Positions 25,205 to 34,668 of a DNA stretch of 64,000 nt are shown one piece after another. Source of the DNA: Thermonema lapsum (GTDB lineage Bacteria; Bacteroidota; Bacteroidia; Cytophagales; Thermonemataceae); contig NZ_JAASRN010000004.1 in the NCBI RefSeq assembly GCF_011761635.1, positions 1 to 64,000 of the forward strand, given 5' to 3'. The first letter of the stretch is position 1. Each line of letters begins with the position of its first letter. The translations under genes and the position numbers were made by a program. Below the pieces are notes generated by a model, which was not told where the DNA came from, did no database searches, and worked only from the letters and a program-made list of their open reading frames with translations.

Positions 25205-26344
25205 TTAATTATCTCCGTCTTTGAGTTTCTCGTTCAGTTCACGCAGTACTTGGTTGTGAGCCAGCACTTCGGATTTGATTTGGTCAAGGTATTGCGAAAG
25301 CAAGAAGGAGTCTTCCAAGTTCTCGATTTGATGCACTTTTGAAGTGATTTCGTCCAGAAGCATAAGATTTTCCATCATTAGGCTGTCTTCTTCGCTGCTT
25401 TGTAGCATCGCTTGTTTCTTTATATTGCGCACCTGAATGGCTTTTAGCTTGCCTGCTACTTCTTTGAGTTTTTGTTGTTGCTCTGCTTCTTTTCGTTTTT
25501 CTGTGAGCACTTGCATGATGCTGTCGTAGTAAGCCAAGCGCGTCTGAACGATTCCCATATTTTCTTGACTGACTTTGATAAGTTCTTCGGCTACCTGAAT
25601 GGTTTCTTGACTGACGCCGGGAAGCATGTGGTCGGCATAAAAGGCGATGGGGCGCTGCCCGCGACGATAGACCCATACTGCTTTTTGCGCGGCTTGTTCG
25701 TCTTGTAAATAAATGGGTTGATATATGGTGCGATAGGCATCGAAAAGAGCCTCTTCCAACTCTTGTATGATTTGCAAGTCCTGCTGTTTGTGCTCTTGTA
25801 TCTTGTTCATAAGGTAATCTATCTTTTCTATCCAGTTGTTGCTGCGCCATTGCAGGGTTTGATAAAGGCGGAACAAGAAGGTGCTGAATTCCTTTTTATT
25901 GAACAAGGATGCTTTGATTTTGAAGGCGCTCCTTTCTTCTCCATAATAGAGGACGATTGCCTCTGCCTGTTGAATTACTTGGCGCGACAAGCCGGGAGAG
26001 CCGAAGGGCAAGGATTGGTTGTCTTTCACAATTTGCGCTTGCTTGACTTCTTCCCAGCTAAAAAAATACTTCTTTCCGATAGAGCCTTCTTGTACCAAGA
26101 GACCTTCTGCCATGATGCGCAGCTTGAGCGCTTTTAGTTGCATCCAGGCACGCAGGCTGAACCATATCAAGCCACTGAAACAAAGCAATGCAAAGAAAGG
26201 GGTTCGCAGACGCCAAGCACCAAATAAAGACACAGCCAAGCCCAGCCAGTCCACCCACCACCACTTGGGTCGCTTCTCACGAAGGGTGAGACTATGAAGT
26301 GCAGACGTGGCAGCGCTCTGCTTTTGAGTTTTGCGCAGTACCAT
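25205..26344 (-). CDS. Hypothetical membrane-anchored coiled-coil protein
   Basis: A 379-residue protein with no family I recognise. Residues 28-70 hold two hydrophobic segments (WWWVDWLGLAVSLFGAW and FFALLCFSGLIWFSLRAW). Next is a beta-rich stretch that could be a PH-like fold (LRIMAEGLLVQEG...FFSWEEVKQAQIV). From about 165 to the end the sequence is nearly all helix with long charged coiled-coil stretches (for example EKRKEAEQQQKLKEV). This suggests a membrane-bound scaffold facing the cytoplasm. It is upstream of kynU on the same strand and divergent from nrdB, but neither neighbour gives a hint of function. Confidence 0.7.
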   Translation of the reverse strand: MVLRKTQKQSAATSALHSLTLREKRPKWWWVDWLGLAVSLFGAWRLRTPFFALLCFSGLIWFSLRAWMQLKALKLRIMAEGLLVQEGSIGKKYFFSWEEVKQAQIVKDNQSLPFGSPGLSRQVIQQAEAIVLYYGEERSAFKIKASLFNKKEFSTFLFRLYQTLQWRSNNWIEKIDYLMNKIQEHKQQDLQIIQELEEALFDAYRTIYQPIYLQDEQAAQKAVWVYRRGQRPIAFYADHMLPGVSQETIQVAEELIKVSQENMGIVQTRLAYYDSIMQVLTEKRKEAEQQQKLKEVAGKLKAIQVRNIKKQAMLQSSEEDSLMMENLMLLDEITSKVHQIENLEDSFLLSQYLDQIKSEVLAHNQVLRELNEKLKDGDN

Positions 26345-26355
26345 AAAAAATCGAA

Positions 26356-26385
26356 TTGTTAAAAGCCCGGATGTGTGTATCTTTG
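26356..26385 (+). promoter_or_regulatory. Promoter of nrdB
   Basis: TTG at 26356-26358 and TATCTTTG at 26378-26385 (full match to TAnnTTTG) with a 19-base spacer. This leaves a 5' untranslated region of about 90 bases before the ATG at 26484. No NrdR-type box pair was recognised in it. Confidence 0.6.
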
Positions 26386-26483
26386 TTATGTCTTTACAGG
26401 CAATGGCGACAAATTAAACAAAATTGCCTGAAAGTAAGTATTTAGAATAAGAACATGTGTTAACCTTAAAAAGATATTCGCTT

Positions 26484-27461
26484 ATGAGCCACACGCACAA
26501 CGAACCTTTACTGCTGGAAGAAAAGAACCGTTTTGTTCTGTTCCCTATCAAGCACAACGAGATATGGGAGATGTACAAGAAGGCAGAAGCCAGCTTTTGG
26601 ACTGCCGAAGAAATAGACTTGTCGCAAGACCTGCGCGATTGGGAAAATCTTAATGAGGATGAGCGTCATTTTATTTCGCATGTATTGGCGTTTTTCGCTG
26701 CCAGCGATGGCATTGTGAACGAAAACTTGGTGCTCAACTTCATGCGTGAGGTAACACTGCCCGAAGCCCGTTGCTTCTACGGCTTTCAGGTGATGATGGA
26801 AAACATACACTCCGAAACCTACTCTCTTTTGATTGACACCTATATTAAGGATAGCGCTGAACGGGAACGCCTCTTCAATGCCATTGAAACGGTGCCATGC
26901 GTCAAGAAAAAAGCCGACTGGGCATTGCGCTGGATTGAAAGCCCCCATTTTGTAGAGCGCTTGATTGCTTTTGCGGCAGTCGAAGGTATTTTCTTCTCCG
27001 GTAGTTTTTGTGCTATCTTCTGGCTCAAAGAGCGTGGCTTGATGCCCGGCTTGTCGTTTTCCAATGAACTGATTTCGCGAGACGAGGGCTTGCATTGCGA
27101 CTTCGCCTGTCTGCTTTACAACCAATACATTCAGAATAAACTGAGCAAAGAGCGTGTGCTTGAAATCATAACCGATGCCGTAGCCATCGAGAAAGAGTTT
27201 ATTACCGATGCGCTGCCTGTAGACCTCATAGGTATGAACTCCCGTCTGATGGCTCAGTACATAGAGTTTGTAGCTGACCGCTTGTTGGTAGCCTTGGGGC
27301 AAGAGAAGCATTACAACGCCACCAATCCCTTCCCTTTCATGGATATGATTTCGTTGCAAGGAAAAACCAACTTCTTTGAAAAACGAGTGTCTGAATATCG
27401 CAAAGCAGGGGTGGCTTCCAAGAAAGATGAGCAAAAATTCACTCTGAATGAAGATTTTTAA
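26484..27461 (+). CDS. nrdB: Class Ia ribonucleotide reductase, beta (radical) subunit
   Basis: A 325-residue R2 protein that houses the di-iron/tyrosyl-radical centre used to make deoxyribonucleotides. Metal ligands are seen in the helices [39 protein letters not shown] (with the radical Tyr after HSE), [10 protein letters not shown] and [14 protein letters not shown]. The C-terminal tail FTLNEDF is the kind that docks on the large subunit and resembles eukaryotic R2 tails. The ATG at 26484 is chosen over an upstream non-ATG frame because it follows the promoter leader and starts the conserved region. The large subunit (nrdA) is not adjacent. Confidence 0.95.
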   Translation: MSHTHNEPLLLEEKNRFVLFPIKHNEIWEMYKKAEASFWTAEEIDLSQDLRDWENLNEDERHFISHVLAFFAASDGIVNENLVLNFMREVTLPEARCFYGFQVMMENIHSETYSLLIDTYIKDSAERERLFNAIETVPCVKKKADWALRWIESPHFVERLIAFAAVEGIFFSGSFCAIFWLKERGLMPGLSFSNELISRDEGLHCDFACLLYNQYIQNKLSKERVLEIITDAVAIEKEFITDALPVDLIGMNSRLMAQYIEFVADRLLVALGQEKHYNATNPFPFMDMISLQGKTNFFEKRVSEYRKAGVASKKDEQKFTLNEDF

Positions 27462-27481
27462 CACTTCCAATTCATTTGCTG

Positions 27482-27523
27482 AAGAAGGCATAGCACCATT
27501 CATGTGCTATGCCTTCTTTGTAT
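27482..27523 (+). terminator. Hairpin terminator of nrdB
   Basis: A perfect 15-bp stem (27482-27496 with 27504-27518) with a 7-base loop, just after the nrdB stop. The T run is short (ctttgt). Confidence 0.75.
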
Positions 27524-27545
27524 GAATTTTAAACAATTGTTAAAT

Positions 27546-27577
27546 TTTGGAATTTAAAACGAAAGAAAGTAGATTTG
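27546..27577 (+). promoter_or_regulatory. Promoter of the M16 peptidase pair
   Basis: TTTG at 27546-27549 and TAGATTTG at 27570-27577 (full match to TAnnTTTG) are separated by 20 bases. The ATG follows 24 bases later. Confidence 0.65.
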
Positions 27578-27600
27578 AATTGCATAAAAACACCAATATC

Positions 27601-28938
27601 ATGAGAAAAAACAATATGCTCCTTCTGCTGCTTCTACTGATGGGAAGCACGTGGTTCCCTTGCATGGGGCAAATGAAAATAGAATTTCAGGAATATGACT
27701 TGTCCAACGGCTTGCATGTGATTCTATATCCACGCCCTGACGTGCCTGTGGTAGCTGTAGGCATGATGTATCATGTAGGCTCGAAAAACGAAGACCCCGA
27801 ACGTACAGGCTTCGCCCACTTTTTTGAGCACCTAATGTTCGAGGGTTCGAAATACATAGAACGTGGCGAGTTGGATAAGCTGCTTACCGAAGCAGGGGCT
27901 ACTTACAATGCCAACACTTGGTATGACCGCACTTATTACTATGAAGTGCTGCCTGCCAATCAGCTGAACCTTGCCCTTTGGATTGAAGCTGAGCGCTTGC
28001 GTCATGCCAAAGTAGATAAGAAAGGCATAGAAACCCAGCGCGAAGTGGTGAAAGAGGAGCGCCGCTTGCGGGTGGACAACCAACCCTATGGGCGACTGAT
28101 AGAGGAAACTATGAAGCGCATGTACAAAAAGCATCCTTACCGTTGGCCTGTGATAGGCTACATGGAACACTTGGAAGCTGCCAGCGAAGAAGATTTTAAA
28201 GACTTCTACAAAACCTTTTATGTGCCCAACAATGCCACACTGGCTGTTGCTGGTAACTTTGACCCCGAGACCGTAAAGCGTACTATCGATATCTATTTTG
28301 GCGATATACCCAAAGGCAAAAAAGTGCCTCGTCCGCAGGTAGAAGAGCCCCCTTTGGGTAGCGAAGTGCGCGATGTGGTTTATGACAACGTACAACTGCC
28401 CGCCGTAGTGCATGCTTTTCGCACTCCCTCCATCAAAGACCCTGATTATTATGCCGTCAACATGCTGATGCAGCTGCTTTCGCAAGGGGAGAGCTCCCGT
28501 TTGAGCCGTTATGTGAAGAACGAAAAGCGCAAGGCATTGGCAGTAGGCGCATTTCCTTTCGGTTTGGAAGACAGCCCCTCGGTATCTATCATCTTTGGCA
28601 TTGCCAATGCCGGTGTAAGCCCCGAAGAGCTGGAGGCTGCCATGGAAGAAGAGTATGAAAAAATCAAAAAAGAAGGCATCTCTTTCCAAGAGTTCCAAAA
28701 GCTGCGCAACCAGCTGGAAACTGAGTTCTATACACGCAATAGTACTATGGAGGGCATCGCCGAAAGCCTTGCCAATTATCATACCTTCTTTGGGGATGCT
28801 AATCTCATCAATACCGAAATACAGCAATATCTAAAAGTAACCCCCGCAGACATCAAGCGTGTAGCCAATCAGTATTTGGTTAAAGAAAATCGTGTAAGCC
28901 TGTATTGGTTGCCTAAATCAGAAGAACAATCTAAATAA
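27601..28938 (+). CDS. M16B zinc peptidase, catalytic subunit (exported)
   Basis: A 445-residue M16 family metallopeptidase. A signal peptide with a long Leu run comes first (MRKNNMLLLLLLLMGSTWF). The inverted zinc motif HxxEH is intact in FAHFFEHLMFEG, and the third ligand is likely the Glu of the downstream TQREVVKEERR helix. The sequence covers one M16 N-domain and one C-domain, the usual size of the smaller M16B subunits. It should act in the periplasm on short or unfolded peptides. The next gene, 8 bases on, encodes the matching non-zinc partner. I use the ATG at 27601; the frame upstream crosses the promoter. Confidence 0.92.
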   Translation: MRKNNMLLLLLLLMGSTWFPCMGQMKIEFQEYDLSNGLHVILYPRPDVPVVAVGMMYHVGSKNEDPERTGFAHFFEHLMFEGSKYIERGELDKLLTEAGATYNANTWYDRTYYYEVLPANQLNLALWIEAERLRHAKVDKKGIETQREVVKEERRLRVDNQPYGRLIEETMKRMYKKHPYRWPVIGYMEHLEAASEEDFKDFYKTFYVPNNATLAVAGNFDPETVKRTIDIYFGDIPKGKKVPRPQVEEPPLGSEVRDVVYDNVQLPAVVHAFRTPSIKDPDYYAVNMLMQLLSQGESSRLSRYVKNEKRKALAVGAFPFGLEDSPSVSIIFGIANAGVSPEELEAAMEEEYEKIKKEGISFQEFQKLRNQLETEFYTRNSTMEGIAESLANYHTFFGDANLINTEIQQYLKVTPADIKRVANQYLVKENRVSLYWLPKSEEQSK

Positions 28939-28946
28939 GCCGTACC

Positions 28947-30998
28947 ATGAACAAGAAGATATTCCTCTCGCTCACATTATTGTGCCTGGCTTTTGTGGCA
29001 GCTTGGGCACAAGGTCGCAAGTACCCTACCTCGCCCCCTAAAGCTGAGGGGTTCCCTGCGCTTCAGCTCAAGCCCTATCAGTCTTTTACTACGCCCAATG
29101 GCTTGAAAGTCTTCGTTATTGAAGACAACACCTTGCCTAAGGTCACGATTTATACTGTATTTGACTATCCGCCGGTGAAACAGGGCGACAAAGCCGGCTT
29201 TTTAGATATGTTTGGTGAGCTTATCAAAGCGGGTACCGAAAACAAAGATAAAGCCAAAATAGATGAATTGATTGACTTCTACGGTGCCAGTATCAATTTT
29301 GACAGCAGATACTTTTCTGTGTTTACCCTGAAAAAATACTTGCCTATTATTTTGGAGCTTACTTCCGAAATTCTACTTAAACCCACCTTCCCTGAAGAAG
29401 AACTGGAAAAAATAAGAGAGCGCACACTCTCAAGCTTGAAGTCGGTGCAAGACTCGCCCGACCAGATTGCCAACAACCTGCGCCTTCGCTTGTCTTTTGG
29501 CGATGGGCACCCCTATGGCGAGGTGGCTACCCCACAAACTGTAAAGAACATCACCCGCGAAGACTTTGTGAAGTTTTATCAAACTTACTATCGCCCCAAC
29601 GTGGCTTATATGGCATTTGTAGGCAATATTAGTCTGGAGGAAGTCAAAAGCTTGGTGGAAAAGTATTTTGGCAACTGGGAGAAAGGGGATGTACCGCTTG
29701 AGTACTTGCCGGTGCCACAACCACCTAAAGCTACGCAGGTGGCGATTGCTGAAAAGGCAGGGGCTGTGCAAAGCGTTCTGCGTCTGACTTATCCCGTAAA
29801 ATATACCTTGGCAGACAAAAACTACTTGGTAGCCCGTCTGGCAAATCAGATATTGGGAGGCAATGCCAATGCGCGCCTTTTCCGCAACTTACGTGAAGAC
29901 AAAGGCTATACCTACGGAGCTTACTCGCGTTTGGTAGCTGACCGCTGGGCTGGCTACTTTATTGCTTCTGTCGATGTGCGCAATGCCGTTACCGACAGTG
30001 CTATGGTGGAGATGATTAAAGAAATGGAGCGTATGCGCAACGAGGTGGTATCGGAAGAAGAGCTGCGTCGTGCTAAGAACACATTGATAGGAAGCTTTGC
30101 CCGCTCATTGGAAAGCCCCGAAACCATAGCACAGTTTGCCATCAATACGGCTATTTACAACCTGCCCGCCGACTACTACAGTACTTACATTCCCCGCTTG
30201 GAGGCTATCAAAGCACAAGAAGTGCAGTTTGTGGCAAGGCAATACCTCTTGCCTTCGAATGCCTACATTATAGGTGTCGGTGATATCGAAGTGCTGAAAA
30301 GCAAACTTGCTCGCTTTGGACCTGTCAAGCGCTACGATGTTTTTGGCAACGAATATAAGGGCATCGCTCCATCGACGCTGGAGGGAGTTACTGCCACTTC
30401 GGTTATCAATCAGTATTTGCAGGCAGTGGCTAGGAATCGCAATATCGCCGGCATACGCACCTTGCAGGAGAATAACACTTTTACCATTCAGGGCTTGAAG
30501 ATAGAGACTGAAACCGTACGTACTTTGGGGGCTTTTGAAACAAAAGTGAAGACTCCTTTCGGTTTACAAGTGATTCGTTATGACGGCAAAAAGGTGCTTA
30601 CCAAAACCCCGCAAGAGGAAAACATTATTGATGCTCCGGAAAACGAAACCTATAAACGCTTGAAATCAGGCGCTTATGTCATCTTGGAACGCGACTATCA
30701 GAAGTTGGGATATAAAGCTTCTTTGACCGATGCCAAGATGTTAGATGGCAAGGTAGCGTTGGAAATTACCTACGAATCGCCCGATGGCGTAAAAGAAAAA
30801 CGCTATTATGACAAAGAAACCGGCTTATTGATGCAGGTTATTGCTGCCGATGGCAATACCGTAAAATATACCCAATATGCCGAAGTGGACGGAATGATGT
30901 TGCCTACTAAGGCAGAATTGAGCATCATGGGGCAAACAGCCGAGACAAGCATAACCTACCGAATCAACCCGGATGTTAAAATTGAACCTATCCCCTAA
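28947..30998 (+). CDS. M16B peptidase partner subunit lacking the zinc motif, with C-terminal extension
   Basis: A 683-residue exported protein (signal peptide ends AAWAQ). Residues about 45-460 form the two M16 domains, but the zinc motif is lost: the position of HxxEH reads DMFGE (GFLDMFGELIKAGT). It keeps the R/Y pair region (RLFRNLREDKGYTYGAYS) that supplies substrate-binding residues to the active partner. After about residue 470 comes an extra 210-residue beta-rich domain (for example YKRLKSGAYVILERDYQK), similar in character to outer-membrane lipoprotein carrier-like domains. Together with the preceding gene it should form a heterodimeric periplasmic protease, as known for M16B pairs. 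Confidence 0.88.
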   Translation: MNKKIFLSLTLLCLAFVAAWAQGRKYPTSPPKAEGFPALQLKPYQSFTTPNGLKVFVIEDNTLPKVTIYTVFDYPPVKQGDKAGFLDMFGELIKAGTENKDKAKIDELIDFYGASINFDSRYFSVFTLKKYLPIILELTSEILLKPTFPEEELEKIRERTLSSLKSVQDSPDQIANNLRLRLSFGDGHPYGEVATPQTVKNITREDFVKFYQTYYRPNVAYMAFVGNISLEEVKSLVEKYFGNWEKGDVPLEYLPVPQPPKATQVAIAEKAGAVQSVLRLTYPVKYTLADKNYLVARLANQILGGNANARLFRNLREDKGYTYGAYSRLVADRWAGYFIASVDVRNAVTDSAMVEMIKEMERMRNEVVSEEELRRAKNTLIGSFARSLESPETIAQFAINTAIYNLPADYYSTYIPRLEAIKAQEVQFVARQYLLPSNAYIIGVGDIEVLKSKLARFGPVKRYDVFGNEYKGIAPSTLEGVTATSVINQYLQAVARNRNIAGIRTLQENNTFTIQGLKIETETVRTLGAFETKVKTPFGLQVIRYDGKKVLTKTPQEENIIDAPENETYKRLKSGAYVILERDYQKLGYKASLTDAKMLDGKVALEITYESPDGVKEKRYYDKETGLLMQVIAADGNTVKYTQYAEVDGMMLPTKAELSIMGQTAETSITYRINPDVKIEPIP

Positions 30999-31023
30999 GA
31001 AACGAATGCAATAAAGGGTATAA

Positions 31024-31056
31024 AAGCCGCTACATCGCAGCGGCTTTTTTATTTTT
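31024..31056 (+). terminator. Intrinsic terminator after the M16 pair
   Basis: aagccgct (31024-31031) pairs with agcggctt (31039-31046), followed by a T-rich run. Confidence 0.85.
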
Positions 31057-31072
31057 AAGGCAAAGAAAAAGC

Positions 31073-32731
31073 ATGAACTCAACTGCAACTGATAAGTCAT
31101 CAATGAAACAGAGCGTAGTTACTAAGATGCCCTTGCTGCATGCATATGCTTATGCGGCTTTGTCAGCTCTTTTGCTCTCTATGGCATGGTATGTACCTTA
31201 CCTGCATCTAAGCATCTTTTTGGCTTTTGTTCCTCTTTTACTTCTTCTTCGGGCTTATAGAATGAAGCTGCTTACAGCCAAACACCTGTTGGCAGCTTCT
31301 TACGTTGCCTTTTTGCTGTGGAATGTAGCTACTACTTGGTGGATATGGAATGCCAGTGCCGGCGGGGCAGTGGGGGCATGGCTGGCAAATGCCTTGCTTA
31401 TGTGTTTGCCTATGGCAGTAGCAGCGAGCGTGGCGCGTAAGGCGGAGCCCCTGTACGTACATCTTGTTTGGGTGCTTGCTTATTTGTCTTTTGAGTATTT
31501 TCATCTCAACTGGGAGTTGAGCTGGCCCTGGTTGCAGTTGGGCAACGCTTTTGCTTTGGCGCCTGCTTGGGTGCAATGGTATGAGTTTACCGGAGTATTA
31601 GGGGGCTCTCTCTGGGTGCTGTTGACCAACCTCTTAACTCTGCACATATTCACGAGTCGTCTGCCTCACAATCGCCGAGTATATGCTTTCTATAGCTTCT
31701 TGCTCATAGCCCTTCCAATAGGTATTTCTTATTGGCTGGGTGCTCGTTACAAAGAAAAAGGCACAGCCATAGAGATAGTGGTGATGCAGCCCAACATCGA
31801 CCCTTACCAAGAGAAATTCCCAGACAGCCCGCATTTCATTCCCTTTGTCGAGCAAATTCGCCGTTTTATGGACTTATCGCAGCAGCAAATCACGCCGAAC
31901 ACGCGGCTGATTCTATGGCCCGAAACCGCTATTGACGACGCTTTGTGGGAGGAAAATATCCATCAATATGCTGTGATTCGTCAATTGAAAAATTTCATGG
32001 GGCGTTATGCGCAAGTGGGGCTTATTACGGGGCTTACTACCGCCCGCTTCTACAAAAATGAGCTTCCGCCTGTTACTGCACGTTATCAAGAGGGGCTGGG
32101 GTATTACGACGTGTTCAATACTGCTATGTTTTTGAAACAAGACACGTTGGCTTTTTATCATAAGTCCAAGTTGGTGCCGATGGTAGAGGCAATGCCTTAT
32201 CCGGCTGTTTTTCGTTGGTTGTCCGGCTTGGTCATAGACTTGGGGGGCACTTCTGGAGGGTATGGAAAACAGGCAGAGCGGACTATCTTTGTAGATGGCG
32301 ATGCTCGTTATGCGCCAATCATATGCTTTGAGTCTGTCTTTGGCGAATATGTGGGCGAGTATGTGAACAAAGGGGCTAATCTGTTGTGTATCATTACCAA
32401 CGACGGCTGGTGGGGCGACACGCCAGGATATAAACAGCACATGCGTTATGCTTGCTTGCGTGCCATAGAGCACCGGCGTGCGATAGCCCGTTGCGCCAAC
32501 ACCGGCATATCTGCCTTCATTAGCGCTAAAGGGGAGGTACTGCAGGCGACGCCCTATTGGGTGCCTACGGCAATTCGAGGCAGCTTGAGATTGAACAACG
32601 AACGCACTTTTTACAGCCGCTATGGCGACTATTTGGGGCGTTTGGCTGCCTTTGTTTTGATTGCTTTGTGGTTGTCGCTTTGGGTGAGGCATTGGCGTTT
32701 TTCAAGCCTCACAAAAAAGAAGCAGTCATAG
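31073..32731 (+). CDS. lnt: Apolipoprotein N-acyltransferase
   Basis: A 552-residue inner-membrane enzyme that adds the third acyl chain to lipoproteins in the periplasm. Seven or so hydrophobic helices fill residues 20-230. The nitrilase-like domain follows, with the catalytic triad visible as Glu in LILWPETAIDD, Lys in YHKSKLVPMVE and Cys in APIICFESVFGEY. One more membrane helix closes the protein (FVLIALWLSLWV). The ATG at 31073 gives a short cytoplasmic tail; a Met at residue 11 is an alternative. Length is normal for the Bacteroidota version. The VWA gene follows after 49 bases. Confidence 0.94.
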   Translation: MNSTATDKSSMKQSVVTKMPLLHAYAYAALSALLLSMAWYVPYLHLSIFLAFVPLLLLLRAYRMKLLTAKHLLAASYVAFLLWNVATTWWIWNASAGGAVGAWLANALLMCLPMAVAASVARKAEPLYVHLVWVLAYLSFEYFHLNWELSWPWLQLGNAFALAPAWVQWYEFTGVLGGSLWVLLTNLLTLHIFTSRLPHNRRVYAFYSFLLIALPIGISYWLGARYKEKGTAIEIVVMQPNIDPYQEKFPDSPHFIPFVEQIRRFMDLSQQQITPNTRLILWPETAIDDALWEENIHQYAVIRQLKNFMGRYAQVGLITGLTTARFYKNELPPVTARYQEGLGYYDVFNTAMFLKQDTLAFYHKSKLVPMVEAMPYPAVFRWLSGLVIDLGGTSGGYGKQAERTIFVDGDARYAPIICFESVFGEYVGEYVNKGANLLCIITNDGWWGDTPGYKQHMRYACLRAIEHRRAIARCANTGISAFISAKGEVLQATPYWVPTAIRGSLRLNNERTFYSRYGDYLGRLAAFVLIALWLSLWVRHWRFSSLTKKKQS

Positions 32732-32780
32732 AGCCAAACCAAAAACAGCTGCTGTCTGTTTCTAAAATAAAACACTGAAC

Positions 32781-33899
32781 ATGAGCCATTTTCTATTCTC
32801 TCGCTACTTGAATAAACAGAATAAAAAATCGCCCAAAGCCACCTTCGAGCAGCTGTTGAAGATTTTTCTGGAATTGATAAACATCACCGGGGGCAATGTG
32901 GCTGAAGCCTTGGCTTGGTTGAACAACCTCGACAGCAAGTACGGACTTACCGATGATAGCTACGGCATGGGCGACTTCATCGAAGACCTCAAGAAGAAAG
33001 GCTATATCAAAGAAGAACAGGTGGGCGGAAAATGGATTATCACGCCTAAGAGCGAGCGTACCATCCGCCAGCAAGCGCTCGAAGAGATATTCGGCAAGTT
33101 GAAACGAGGCAAAAGCGGAAATCATAGAACGACTTATGACGGAAGCAATTCAGGAGAGGCGTTGCCGGAGTTGCGTCCCTATGAGTTTGGTGATGACTTG
33201 CAGCAACTGGCATTGACCGAGTCGCTGCGCAATGCCTATATACATCATGGCATTGATGACTTCCTACTCACACAAGACGACTTAGAAGTGCGCGAGCAGG
33301 AGCAGTATGTGCAAACCTCCACCGTGCTGATGATAGACGTGTCCCATTCCATGATTTTATATGGTGAAGACCGCATCACGCCTGCCAAAAAAGTGGCAAT
33401 GGCACTGGCAGAGTTAATTATGCGAAAGTATCCCAAAGACACTTTGGATATTATTGCTTTTGGCAACGACGCATGGCAGATTTCCATCAAAGAATTGCCT
33501 TACTTGCAAGTAGGTCCTTTCCATACGAATACGGTGGCAGGTTTGGAGTTGGCTATGGACCTGCTCCGACGCCGAAAAACACCCAACAAGCAGATTTTTA
33601 TGATTACCGATGGCAAACCTACTTGCATCAAAGAGGGCATCCGCTACTACAAAAATAGCTTTGGATTGGACAGAAAAATATTGAACAAAACGCTCAATTT
33701 GGCGAAGCAATGTCGCCGGCTGGGAATTCCCATCACCACTTTTATGATTGCTACCGACCCTTATTTGCAAGAATTCGTGCGTAAGTTCACGCAGGTGAAT
33801 GGGGGCAGGGCTTATTACAGCTCGCTGCAGGGTTTGGGCGACTACCTGTTTGAAGATTATCAGCGCAACCGCCGTCGCTACATGCGGGGTGGTAGCTGA
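32781..33899 (+). CDS. VWA-domain protein (MoxR/chelatase-type partner)
   Basis: A 372-residue cytoplasmic protein. Residues 1-110 are helical and charged. From about 175 it has a von Willebrand factor A domain with a complete metal site: MIDVSHSM (DxSxS), a Thr in HTNTVAGLELAMDLL and the Asp in FMITDGKPT. No signal peptide is present. Proteins of this form usually work with a MoxR or ChlI-type AAA ATPase, but none is adjacent here. The ends are tail to tail with the phosphatase-like gene on the other strand (11-base gap). Confidence 0.85.
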   Translation: MSHFLFSRYLNKQNKKSPKATFEQLLKIFLELINITGGNVAEALAWLNNLDSKYGLTDDSYGMGDFIEDLKKKGYIKEEQVGGKWIITPKSERTIRQQALEEIFGKLKRGKSGNHRTTYDGSNSGEALPELRPYEFGDDLQQLALTESLRNAYIHHGIDDFLLTQDDLEVREQEQYVQTSTVLMIDVSHSMILYGEDRITPAKKVAMALAELIMRKYPKDTLDIIAFGNDAWQISIKELPYLQVGPFHTNTVAGLELAMDLLRRRKTPNKQIFMITDGKPTCIKEGIRYYKNSFGLDRKILNKTLNLAKQCRRLGIPITTFMIATDPYLQEFVRKFTQVNGGRAYYSSLQGLGDYLFEDYQRNRRRYMRGGS

Positions 33900-33910
33900 C
33901 AAAGCTTGAA

Positions 33911-34534
33911 TCACTGCCCTGAAAGCAAGGAGACCACATAAAGCATCTCACGGGCTATTTGAGCGCAGCGTTCATCATAGGTGCTGGCTTCTTGTGGGCT
34001 TCCATCTGCCTTTTTGGGGTCTTCGTAGGGAATAGCTACGCGTGCAGTAGCACCTCGTACAGCCGGGCATGCCTCATCGGCTTGTGAGCAGGTCATGACA
34101 GCTATGAAGCCATGTTGAGGGTTTTCGGCTGTGTCATATACTTTCGAATAAGCTATGATAGGCTGAGCATCGTCAGAAAAGCGAATTTGATATTTTGGGT
34201 TGTCCCCCTCTTGAAGTGTAGTTATTTGGAAGCCTGCGCGCTGTAGGGCAGCGATGGTGCGCGGATTGCAGGCAGTAGCTTCGGTGCCACCGGAATAGCA
34301 ACGGATATAGTCAAGTCCTGCTCGGTAGGCAGCTACACTCATCCATACTTGTGCAAAGTGGCTACGTCGCGAGTTATGGGTACAAATAAAGATGATGGGT
34401 ACTTCACCTTGTTTATCGTGCAGCTTTTGAATCTGCTCTGCAAAAGCACGCAGTTGTGCTTTGCGCTCGCTGTCGATTTGCGACCATTCATTGCGTCGTT
34501 GCAGAAGGTACTGTTCAATAGATGGATACAACAT
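33911..34534 (-). CDS. Low-molecular-weight phosphotyrosine phosphatase / arsenate reductase-like protein
   Basis: A 207-residue cytoplasmic protein with the phosphatase loop CX5R followed by Ser (FICTHNSRRSHFAQVW), preceded by a hydrophobic strand as in the LMW-PTP and thioredoxin-type ArsC folds. A late DP pair (IPYEDPKKADG) fits the general acid motif. Two more Cys (MTCSQADEACP) lie in the region where ArsC carries its redox pair, so either activity is possible. The ATG at 34534 is chosen over 34576, which would add a hydrophobic stretch not seen in the family. No arsenic or capsule gene is adjacent. Confidence 0.8.
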   Translation of the reverse strand: MLYPSIEQYLLQRRNEWSQIDSERKAQLRAFAEQIQKLHDKQGEVPIIFICTHNSRRSHFAQVWMSVAAYRAGLDYIRCYSGGTEATACNPRTIAALQRAGFQITTLQEGDNPKYQIRFSDDAQPIIAYSKVYDTAENPQHGFIAVMTCSQADEACPAVRGATARVAIPYEDPKKADGSPQEASTYDERCAQIAREMLYVVSLLSGQ

Positions 34535-34603
34535 AGTTATGAATACGTGAAGTGCAGCAACAATAAAAAAGTGCATGGTCTTTTTTTAGGCGCTAGTATA
34601 AAC

Positions 34604-34640
34604 AATGCCGGCAGAACGGGATGCAATGCCGGCATTATCT
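34604..34640. terminator. Inverted repeat between convergent or same-strand transcription units
   Basis: aatgccggc (34604-34612) pairs with gccggcatt (34628-34636) around a 15-base loop. On the plus strand tctttttg follows; on the minus strand gtttat follows. It lies just downstream of the PAS/GAF gene and most likely ends that transcript. Confidence 0.5.
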
Positions 34641-34668
34641 TTTTGTGAAGTTTGTATGTATCAACATT

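Noticed and set aside
26345-26483. Riboswitch in the long leader of nrdB
   Set aside because: No conserved riboswitch core (for example a B12 box) could be seen; only the promoter is supported.
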